A stretch of 48,911 nucleotides of DNA from Lachnospiraceae bacterium. Its GTDB lineage: Bacteria; Bacillota; Clostridia; Lachnospirales; Lachnospiraceae. Position numbers and translations under genes: made by a program. Below, piece by piece: positions 23,112-29,394 of this stretch; positions within the stretch are counted from its first letter, which is position 1, and every line of letters begins with the position of its first letter. The DNA is taken from NCBI GenBank assembly GCA_021203305.1, contig JAJQBK010000055.1, positions 1-48,911 of the forward strand, read 5' to 3'. Below the pieces are notes generated by a model. The model ran no database searches. It saw only the letters and a program-made list of their open reading frames with translations, and was not told where the DNA came from.

Positions 23112-23138
23112 CCAATGGACACATAATGTGACCATTGG
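23112..23138. repeat. 27-bp near-perfect palindrome
   Basis: Left arm CCAATGG-a-CACAT, centre A at 23125, right arm ATGTG-a-CCATTGG; only one position per arm fails to match. It lies between the XRE gene and the AbiEii terminator and could be an operator or recombination site. Confidence 0.75.
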
Positions 23139-23170
23139 ACACGCACATTTCTCCAGTGAGTTGGCGTAAA

Positions 23171-23196
23171 AAAACCAGCTGGTACTCCCAGCTGGC
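23171..23196 (-). terminator. Terminator of the AbiE operon
   Basis: On the minus strand CCAGCTGG-gagta-CCAGCTGG is followed by TTTTTTT, 35 nt after the abiEii stop. Confidence 0.85.
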
Positions 23197-23230
23197 TTAA
23201 CAAAAATAAAAGATTTCAGTTGTTTAATTT

Positions 23231-24079
23231 TCAGCTAACCATGATTTGCTCCATAAGCTGCTGAATTGTGTCGCATACATCTTCAAACAAAATATCTCCT
23301 GCGTAGTCAAAATCTTTTTGATATCTTCTCCAGAATCCCTGGAGCGTATCACTGTTGCGAATCTCTTTAATGATTGTCAGATAATCTGTTAAAATCTTCT
23401 TGCTACCACGTTTTTCAGTCGTCCTTTCCAATGCCTGCCGAAGTGTTTCTATGTTACATTCGTTTCCGCGCAAGGCATAGAGAATATATATGTCATAATA
23501 ATCCCTTGGTCTGGTGTTCGCGATCCCACGGGATAATACCGTTTCCAGTTTTTCAGCTATAACCGTTTCCAGATTATAAGCAAGTACACTAATGGTGCGA
23601 TCCTCAAATAACAGCGAGAAAGTGTACTCGATTTCTCCTGGGGTAATCACATCGCCCGTTGTAACATCTACAGTCAATGGTACAGAAATCGGAGGATAAT
23701 TTGCTTTCAAAGCTACCCTAATTCCTGGATAATCATCCCCTTCACGGATATCAGAAATACCTGCTATTTCAAATATTACATCGTCAGCCACTTCCACTGC
23801 ACATATCTCTGAAAATATTGTATGGATTGCTTCATGGGTTAGTGTAAAACCTCTAATGGTCGTATCCAAATCCATGGTCGCTCTTGTATCCAACCCAACG
23901 ATAGCAGAAATAAGGAATCCGCCTTTGATGATAAAATTGTATTTATAATTAGAAAGGGAGATTCTCTCCATCAGACGTTCCAGCATATAATTCTGCATTA
24001 CCAGCTGCGCGGAAATGTGTTTTTCTGCGGCTTTATTTTTGATGAATGCTTTCAGCTGCATTGGGTTTTTCGTTATCAT
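23231..24079 (-). CDS. abiEii: AbiEii-type nucleotidyltransferase toxin
   Basis: 282 aa, matching the AbiEii/DUF1814 family of MNT-fold nucleotidyltransferases. IKGGFLISAIVG (52-62) and RATMDLDTTIRG (66-77, with D70 and D72) are the GG...DxD catalytic motifs. ETVIAEKLETVLSRG and NTRPRDYYDIYIL are later family motifs. In characterised AbiE systems the toxin is bacteriostatic and aborts phage infection as a type IV toxin-antitoxin pair. Its start overlaps the antitoxin stop by 4 nt (ATGA), so translation is coupled. Nothing in it looks broken. Confidence 0.92.
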   Translation of the reverse strand: MITKNPMQLKAFIKNKAAEKHISAQLVMQNYMLERLMERISLSNYKYNFIIKGGFLISAIVGLDTRATMDLDTTIRGFTLTHEAIHTIFSEICAVEVADDVIFEIAGISDIREGDDYPGIRVALKANYPPISVPLTVDVTTGDVITPGEIEYTFSLLFEDRTISVLAYNLETVIAEKLETVLSRGIANTRPRDYYDIYILYALRGNECNIETLRQALERTTEKRGSKKILTDYLTIIKEIRNSDTLQGFWRRYQKDFDYAGDILFEDVCDTIQQLMEQIMVS

Positions 24080-24669
24080 AATAAGACCTCCATATATCGT
24101 AAAACTTTAGATTTCACACGGAGCTGCTCTGCATACTTCATCAGCTTGTGAATATCTTTCTCTTTCGAAGCTGTATATCGCTTCATTGCGGCTGTGACTA
24201 TTTGAATGTCGCTTCCGCTTCCTCGCAGAATATCACACAATGTTCGCTCAAGGTCATAAACATTTATGGGGTTCCCGCAGGGAGAATCTATGGAAATGAT
24301 CCCCATGCTATAATTTTCCGGTACTACACGCATGATAGAAAGATTCTCCTGCTTGAGAGATTGTGAGTTGTAGCCCTTGGGGAATGTCATCGTATATCTG
24401 ACTGGCGTTCTGTCTGAATAGCCTAAAAGGTACAGTGCTGTATCATGAGAAAATATTCCCCGGCTATATTTTTTCTGCAAAAGATATAGTTCGTCTTCCC
24501 AGAAATCGTTGCATACATACAAGCCACGGCTGTAGCGAGTCAGTTTTCCTGCATCTACCATGTTTTTCAGTACACCACGATGGAGCCCCGCTGCGGTTAC
24601 TTCCTCAGTAGTAATCGTTCCATCCCCAGAGTATTTTAAAAGTTCTGTCATTTTTTCAGTATCTGTCAT
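24076..24669 (-). CDS. abiEi: AbiEi-type antitoxin and autorepressor
   Basis: 197 aa from the ATG at 24669, which has GGAGGTG upstream; an in-frame upstream extension is rejected for lack of a site. The N-terminal winged helix (about 1-75) contains GTITTEEVTAAGLHRGVLKNMV and TRYSRGLYV. The C-terminal antitoxin domain has FSHDTALYLLGYSDRTPVRYTMTFPKGYN and NVYDLERTLCDILR, which are standard AbiEi features. AbiEi proteins neutralise the toxin without stable binding and repress their promoter by binding inverted repeats. Two matching palindromes are present just upstream. Confidence 0.92.
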   Translation of the reverse strand: MTDTEKMTELLKYSGDGTITTEEVTAAGLHRGVLKNMVDAGKLTRYSRGLYVCNDFWEDELYLLQKKYSRGIFSHDTALYLLGYSDRTPVRYTMTFPKGYNSQSLKQENLSIMRVVPENYSMGIISIDSPCGNPINVYDLERTLCDILRGSGSDIQIVTAAMKRYTASKEKDIHKLMKYAEQLRVKSKVLRYMEVLL

Positions 24670-24689
24670 GCTTATCACCTCCAGCATCT

Positions 24690-24779
24690 GACAATCATAC
24701 ATTAAATTATATAAAACTAATGTGTAGTTGTCAATCCCCAGCATGACAATGACACATTATTTTCCCAAGGAATAATGTG
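24690..24779 (-). promoter_or_regulatory. AbiE promoter with two palindromic operators
   Basis: Minus-strand TTGACA (24734-24729), 17 bp, TATAAT (24711-24706): perfect consensus. On the plus strand TGACAA-tcat-ACATTA ... TAATGT-gtag-TTGTCA (about 24690-24732) is a perfect two-block inverted repeat over the whole promoter. A second one, CACATTATT (24753-24761) and AATAATGTG (24771-24779), lies upstream. Both share ACATTA/TAATGT. Confidence 0.82.
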
Positions 24780-24849
24780 CCATCGTCAAAGTATAGCAAC
24801 AGTTTTTTGCTTTGTCGCATTTCTTATACAACTTTTTAAAATACATAAA
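24760..24849 (-). CDS. Possible 29-aa peptide upstream of abiEi
   Basis: An ATG near 24849 with TGGAGG upstream opens MYFKKLYKKCDKAKNCCYTL, ending at a TAA inside the second AbiE operator. The ribosome binding site is good, but the region is regulatory and the peptide matches nothing I know. A hairpin (24852-24893) covers the ribosome binding site. Confidence 0.25.
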
Positions 24850-24932
24850 TACCTCCATCCAGGTATCGCGGATATGCAATCCTGAATGGAGGCAGTAAAA
24901 CAGCAGACGTACCGTCGGCAGATATTCAGAGA

Positions 24933-24992
24933 CAAAAAAGAGTCCGGCAGATGGCCGCAATTCTTCCGTGGAATTGCATTTTCCGTCTGCCG
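24933..24992 (-). terminator. Long-stem intrinsic terminator of the zinc-ribbon gene
   Basis: On the minus strand CGGCAGA (24992-24986) pairs with TCTGCCG (24951-24945), and inside it GCAATTC pairs with GAATTGC. GACTCTTTTTT follows. Confidence 0.8.
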
Positions 24993-25135
24993 AACTCGTC
25001 CGACTCTCTGTCCGGTTCAGCTCTACCTAACAAACTTTTGACTCCTGATTTACGTCCTTGAGGGTACCAGCCCAATTCGACGGCGCTCACAGTATGTCTC
25101 AATATATTCAGTTGTTTTATATTCTGTAGCTGTTA

Positions 25136-25324
25136 TCACCGCAGTAAATGCGGTGGTGCTTCTTCAACAGTGACCTTACTGGCTGTCATATCAACAAGCC
25201 AGTATTTTTTGCATCTGCTGCATTGCTGTAGTCCGCCCCTGATCACGCGGCCACGCATCAATCGTATACCGCATAACGGACAGTGGGCCATCGCCATCTG
25301 TGGCGGTTCTGTTTCTTCCTTCAT
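25136..25324 (-). CDS. Small zinc-ribbon protein
   Basis: 62 aa with GGGGAGG before the ATG. HCPLCGIRL (C at about 15 and 18) and QCSRCKKYW (about 35 and 38) give two CxxC knuckles about 20 residues apart, a rubredoxin-like zinc ribbon. Function unknown. Such small ribbon proteins are common among accessory genes of clostridial mobile elements. It is followed by a long-stem terminator before the AbiE operon. Confidence 0.72.
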   Translation of the reverse strand: MKEETEPPQMAMAHCPLCGIRLMRGRVIRGGLQQCSRCKKYWLVDMTASKVTVEEAPPHLLR

Positions 25325-25678
25325 CGTTGTAACCTCCCCTTATAATTTACACGCAGCAATTTCTCTGTACTGCTCAGCCTCGTTCCCGCGTGATTGACCT
25401 ATTATAAATTATCCTTAAAAAGAAATCTACACGGCAGCGATCCGATTTTGAACTGATTTCTAACCGATTTTCGCCCGGAAATTGTCCGGCGAATGTTCGA
25501 AAATCGTCTGGCGGGAGTCCGGAATTTGTCCGGTGGAAATCTGCAGAACATCCGGAAAATGTCTGAAAAACGTCCGGCAGATCGTTTGATAAAGTTTATA
25601 CTTCCGCCGAAAGGTCGCTTGAAAATATTTGCATTTATATTAAAAAGTCCCTTGAAAAAATTGCTTTCGTAAAATCTA
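25325..25678. other. Intergenic region rich in short TCCGG repeats
   Basis: No coding frame is supported. Between about 25488 and 25580 the hexamer GTCCGG (or ATCCGG) recurs six times at irregular spacing. 25605-25678 is AT-rich and leads into the promoter of the RNA repeats. Confidence 0.5.
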
Positions 25679-25707
25679 TTGCATTTTTCCGCTCGATTGC
25701 ATACAAT
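25679..25707 (+). promoter_or_regulatory. Promoter of the type III antitoxin-like RNA
   Basis: TTGCAT (25679-25684), 17 bp, TACAAT (25702-25707). Transcription would start near 25714 and run into the tandem repeats from 25741. A GAGGAGG followed by a 6-codon frame (MRKLNP-stop) sits at 25711-25740. Confidence 0.68.
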
Positions 25708-25740
25708 ATAGAGGAGGAAATGCGAAAGCTAAATCCTTAG

Positions 25741-25877
25741 AAGCGGTGAATCTCCACCATTATGTGAGAATAAAAAAGCTGGCGAGTCTCCGCCATAAAG
25801 AGAGAACCGGAAAAAGCTGGTGAGTCTCTACCATATAAGTGAGAACCGGAAAAAGTGGGGGTGAGAAATCGTCCCCA
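25741..25877 (+). ncRNA. Tandem-repeat RNA, type III antitoxin-like (ToxI/AntiQ-like)
   Basis: Three direct repeats of 38-39 nt (25741-25778, 25779-25816, 25817-25855) plus a fourth, diverged partial unit. Each has a small hairpin whose stem covaries: GGTG/CACC, GGCG/CGCC, GGT/ACC. The loop of each contains TCTC, and each unit has a downstream GAGA that can pair with it, giving an H-type pseudoknot. Promoter, repeats, weak GGGG...CCCC hairpin (25857-25876) and toxin start are in the order known for type III toxin-antitoxin systems, where the toxin cuts the repeat RNA into inhibitory units. The class is inferred. Confidence 0.72.
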
Positions 25878-25897
25878 TTTCCACGCATAGGAGAGAC

Positions 25898-26056
25898 ACG
25901 AAATTTTATAACGCGAAAGACGATTACATTCGATTCCTGCGCGGATATGACAGCAAGGTCGCAGCAAACAAGATGGAAAGCCGTCCATATGAGGACAAAA
26001 AAGGAGCCATATTGACTCCTTTTTTCATTTTCGATTTATTTATGAGTTCCTACTGA
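25898..26056 (+). pseudogene. Truncated ToxN/AbiQ-like type III toxin
   Basis: Directly after AGGAGAGA the frame reads TKFYNAKDDYIRFLRGYDSK then VAANKMESRPY (25898-25990). This is the N-terminus of ToxN/AbiQ endoribonucleases (M-KFY...YI-FLR-D-KV...N-...RPYVG). The first codon is ACG where ATG is expected, and similarity stops at SRPY, where a terminator-linked element (26001-26068) begins. The remaining ~130 residues of the toxin are absent, so the toxin is dead. Only the RNA part could still act. Confidence 0.75.
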
Positions 26057-26068
26057 ATATCGCTTTTC
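26001..26068. terminator. Bidirectional terminator with conserved 3' element, copy 3
   Basis: AAGGAG (26001-26006) pairs with CTCCTT (26016-26021) with A and T runs on both sides. 26032-26068 is the conserved tract also found beside the sirtuin and nitroreductase genes. Here it lies ~140 nt beyond the MATE stop and directly abuts the truncated toxin. Confidence 0.75.
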
Positions 26069-26165
26069 AGAAGGCAAACGGAAAAGCATTTTCAATTCCG
26101 GCGGAAACAGCATCTGCCTTCTCTTTGAAATACTTTCGGGGAAAAGGACATGACACTAAATTTTG

Positions 26166-26189
26166 AGCATTCTCCCCGGATGCTTTTTT
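26166..26189 (+). terminator. Weak plus-strand terminator
   Basis: AGCAT (26166-26170) and ATGCT (26180-26184) followed by TTTTT; stem only 5 bp plus possible CC/GG. Confidence 0.35.
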
Positions 26190-26204
26190 GTATGTATCCG
26201 GCTC

Positions 26205-27567
26205 TTACGGTTGTAACGGCTCCATCCTCTTGAAGTAGACTTTATAGGTCACAATAAACAGAATGATGGACAGGATACATGTCAGGATATTCGCTGTTGG
26301 CTGCGCCGCACCTATCATAATCGGCGAATGGAAAATCGCATTCATGATGAGCAGGATTGGAATGAAGAAGAGTCCCTGACGGGAAAGGGACAGGATGAGA
26401 GCGGGAACTGCAGCGCCGGCACCCTGGATTGCGTTCGTCAATACAAAGGTAATCCCCATGAACGGCGCGGACGCGAGGTAGATTCTTGAAAACGTAATCC
26501 CGTAGGATTTGGCTTCCGGGTCACTCAGGAAAGCTCCAACCAGCGGCTTTGCGAAGGTGAAACAAACGATCGTCATGACAACGCTCACAATAAAGGCCAG
26601 AATCAGGGAGAAACGCAGAATCTCCATAAAGCGCTTTTTCGCACCCGCGCCGAAGCAGTATCCGAAGAGCGGCTGGATTCCGACCCCTAAACCCATGACC
26701 AGCTGCGTGGCGATCGAATCGACTTTTATGGCTACGCCCAGTCCGGCCAGATACAGATCTCCATAAGAAGCCATCACATTATTGACACAGGTGGAGGCAA
26801 TACTCGACAGCAGGCTGTTGCGGAAAGCCGGAATGCCGATAGAAAACACCCCCCGTTGCAATCTTGTCACCCACACGATAATTTCTGGGGTTCATGGAAA
26901 GGAAGGTCTTTCGGAACAGCAGATTTCCGGCATAAAAGCAAAACGCGAAAACATTTCCGATCACTGTCGCTAATGCGGCGCCGGCCATACCCCATCCGAG
27001 AACTAAAATCATGATCGGGTCCAGAATGATATTAATAATGTTTCCACAGACCGTGCCGGTCATGGCAATCCTGGGTTTCCCATCTGCACGAAAGATACTG
27101 CTGAAGCAGCCGCTGGTGATCTGGAACGGGTATCCGATGGCGAGGATTCTCAAATACTGTGCGGTATATTCAAGGGTGTCTTCACTGGCTCCAAGGATTC
27201 TGCATATCGGATTGACAAAGAAGATCACAATTACAGCAAGAATCACGCCGAGTCCCACACAGTTCCAGAAGCAGAACGCAGAAATGTGCTTTGCTTTCTG
27301 ATAATCGCCAGTTCCCAGCGTGCGGGAAATCAGAGAAGTTCCGCCAACGCCGAAAAGACTGCCGAAGCCCATATTAAGTATAAACATGGGCATTGCCAGC
27401 GAGACTGCGGCTACCATCAGAGGATCGTGCGTCTGTCCTATGAAAAACGTATCTGCCAGATTGTAGATCATCATCATGATCATGCTGACCATGGACGGAA
27501 TAATATTTGTGAGAACGGCCCTGTGTACAGGTGCTTTTAAAATCAGTTCTGCATTTTTGTCTTCCAT
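26205..27567 (-). pseudogene. MATE-family efflux pump, frameshifted
   Basis: Two frames together encode a complete ~453-aa MATE transporter. The first half (27567 to about 26850) opens APVHRAVLTNIIPSMVSM with about six helices and IFRADGKPR. The second half (to 26205) has FSIGIPAFRNSLLSS, VGIQPLFGYCFGA and the last six helices. Removing one G from the run of six on the minus strand (26854-26849) restores KIATGVFSIGIPAF. MATE pumps export cationic compounds using Na+ or H+. GAGGAGAC precedes the ATG. It follows the HXXEE gene by ~56 nt in one operon divergent from a TetR gene. Confidence 0.82.
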
Positions 27568-27623
27568 AATTCTGTCTCCTCGTATAATAAAATTTCCACA
27601 ATCAGTCAGACTATGCTTTCGCC

Positions 27624-28301
27624 TTAGACAGTCTTCTCATATTTTTCAAAGTATCCCTTGTCATCAAAAGCGTATTCCCTGCTTTTGACCCTGATGGAAA
27701 ATGCAAAGGGAAGCAAAATGAGGAACACGGCAATTCCAAGGAAGATGCCAATCCCTCCGATCACTTGCAGGATAGTCGGAACGTACTCTACAAGCCATTT
27801 CAGCCCTGCCACGCTAAGCGGTATCATCAGGCACCACGAAGTAATCAATCCAGGCCCATAGATGGTTTTCTTGCCGGCTCCCCTGTATCTGGAATACATT
27901 TTTATCCCGCTGCGCGTATGATTAATCGTCTCCCCCAGTCCAAACAGAAACACAAGGGTGACAGTGCTTGCCTCAATAGTCCTGATGCCGAAAAATGTCA
28001 GCAGGACAATCACGATTTCTGCGCCCAGATTTGTAACCATGTTTGTGCAGCGGTTCTGGGGATACACCATTGGCTCTTTCGACCCGAATCCAATATTGTT
28101 CATATAGTAAAACCCTGCCGGTAAAGTGTTTTCCTCAAAAATATGGCATGGCACAATGATTGCAAGCGCGCAGGCCAGTTTCTGCGAAATTTCCCACGCA
28201 TCCCAAGTCCAAAGCAGGCATCCCGCCATAATGACAGCAATCAGATATACGACATACAGCCATGCCTGGTCACACCATTTGCTGAACAGAGATCTTCTCA
28301 T
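27624..28301 (-). CDS. HXXEE-domain membrane protein
   Basis: 225 aa from the ATG at 28301 (GGGAGG upstream). CHIFEEN (H53, E56, E57) is the HxxEE motif that names the family, and a later H (INHTRSGIKMYSRYRGAGKKT) may complete a metal site. Five or six transmembrane helices are visible. The C-terminus DDKGYFEKYEKTV is found as a remnant at 15054 and about 13812. Function of the family is unknown. It is the first gene of the HXXEE-MATE operon opposite the TetR regulator. Confidence 0.82.
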   Translation of the reverse strand: MRRSLFSKWCDQAWLYVVYLIAVIMAGCLLWTWDAWEISQKLACALAIIVPCHIFEENTLPAGFYYMNNIGFGSKEPMVYPQNRCTNMVTNLGAEIVIVLLTFFGIRTIEASTVTLVFLFGLGETINHTRSGIKMYSRYRGAGKKTIYGPGLITSWCLMIPLSVAGLKWLVEYVPTILQVIGGIGIFLGIAVFLILLPFAFSIRVKSREYAFDDKGYFEKYEKTV

Positions 28302-28385
28302 TTGACATTCCTCCCATCCCAGTCTGTCACGATTCACTGATGACGACATTTGGCGTCCTTACGTTTTTGCGCATTTGAATGATAT

Positions 28386-28435
28386 TTGACATTTGTCTCG
28401 TTTTGCATTATATTATTTTGAAATGAAATGTGCAA
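28386..28435. promoter_or_regulatory. Overlapping divergent promoters, TetR and HXXEE-MATE
   Basis: Plus: TTGACA (28386-28391), 17 bp, TATATT (28409-28414). Minus: TTGCAC (28435-28430), 17 bp, TATAAT (28412-28407). The two -10 boxes overlap, so one bound repressor could silence both. The palindrome GACA-TT-TGTC (28388-28397) covers the plus -35. Confidence 0.78.
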
Positions 28436-28452
28436 GGAACATTTTTTTGCAC

Positions 28453-28472
28453 TTTGTGCGATAATGCACAAA
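28453..28472. promoter_or_regulatory. Candidate TetR operator
   Basis: TTTGTGC (28453-28459), 6 bp, GCACAAA (28466-28472): perfect inverted repeat between the divergent promoters and the TetR start. Confidence 0.5.
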
Positions 28473-28517
28473 AGCGGCAAAAATGCTTCGTAAAATTTCC
28501 TGTGGAGGAGATTTACC

Positions 28518-29126
28518 ATGAACAAGAATCTGGATTTGCGCATCAGGAAGACATATATGTGTCTCATGAATGCCCTGCTGGAACTTCTGAAAGAAAAAAA
28601 TTTTGAGGAAATCACTGTCAATGAGCTATGTGACAGGGCTCTGGTGGGACGTGGGACTTTCTACAAGCATTTCACGGATAAATATGCCTTCCTTTCTTTT
28701 GTGCTTAACGAGATGCTGAATCATTACATTGAGAGAGCTGAAGATGAAAGCAACTCGCCTGATCCGCGTTCCTATTATATTGCTTTTTTTAAGGCATTCC
28801 TGCAATTCATGGAAAAAAACACGGAATCTTTTGGCCCTCTTACCAGCAGCTCAATGACAGCTGTAATGCTGTTTTCTACATCTGACGCAATATCTGGCAA
28901 ACTGGAGGAGCATTTCAGGGGAGATGTTGCCGCAGGGCACGTCCTTTCTGTTCGCCCTGTTTATGCTGCCCGATTTCTGACCGGCGCCATGGCGCAGTCG
29001 GCCAGATACCTTGTCGAACATCCGACTGAAGCAAAAAGGGATGAGATTGTAGAAAGCATGAGCATTCTTATAGGGAAACTGTATGCCGCGGACGATGCAT
29101 ACGAAAATCCGACTGGACAGGAATAG
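28518..29126 (+). CDS. TetR/AcrR-family regulator
   Basis: 202 aa. The N-terminal HTH (about 8-58) has LKEKNFEEITVNELCDRALVGRGTFYKHFTDKYAF, the standard TetR motif; the remainder is the ligand and dimer domain with a TetR_C-like layout. GGAGG precedes the ATG. The divergent HXXEE-MATE operon is the probable target, with a drug-like ligand. The strongly overlapping divergent promoters imply mutual control. Confidence 0.9.
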   Translation: MNKNLDLRIRKTYMCLMNALLELLKEKNFEEITVNELCDRALVGRGTFYKHFTDKYAFLSFVLNEMLNHYIERAEDESNSPDPRSYYIAFFKAFLQFMEKNTESFGPLTSSSMTAVMLFSTSDAISGKLEEHFRGDVAAGHVLSVRPVYAARFLTGAMAQSARYLVEHPTEAKRDEIVESMSILIGKLYAADDAYENPTGQE

Positions 29127-29152
29127 AATATCAGCGGATACCGGCCAAAGCA

Positions 29153-29254
29153 AAATACGAACCGGAAAATTATTTCCGGTACATCATGAAAAAATACGGG
29201 CTGGATAACTGGGACGCCATGGACGAAGTCTGCCAGGAGCAACTGTTCATTTAA
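29153..29254 (+). pseudogene. C-terminal gene remnant with LDNWDAMD motif
   Basis: KYEPENYFRYIMKKYGLDNW then DAMDEVCQEQLFI-stop, with no start or promoter. The LDNWDAMD motif recurs in the stub after groEL (40931-41077). Parent family not recognised. Confidence 0.45.
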
Positions 29255-29298
29255 CAGAAATTTCAGAAACTAATCCAACATTCTGTGCTTTTGTGTAG

Positions 29299-29328
29299 TT
29301 GTGTCTGACCAGATTTGAGTGGTAAAAT
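29299..29328 (+). promoter_or_regulatory. Promoter of the long EFR1 gene
   Basis: TTGTGT (29299-29304), 18 bp, TAAAAT (29323-29328). Confidence 0.5.
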
Positions 29329-29394
29329 AAAGAACAGCAGAATTCTTTCCTGCAAAAAGCTGAACTGAATGAACAACGCAAATGGAGGTGTTAA

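Noticed and set aside
25741-25855. CRISPR array
   Set aside because: Units are direct repeats without unique spacers, and each unit contains its own hairpin; no cas genes nearby.
25737-25988. Minus-strand ORF with repeated FSGS..E-x-x-QLF units across the tandem repeats
   Set aside because: It exists only because the RNA repeats are a multiple of three apart in part; no ribosome binding site or promoter fits, and the plus-strand RNA reading explains the repeats and covarying stems.
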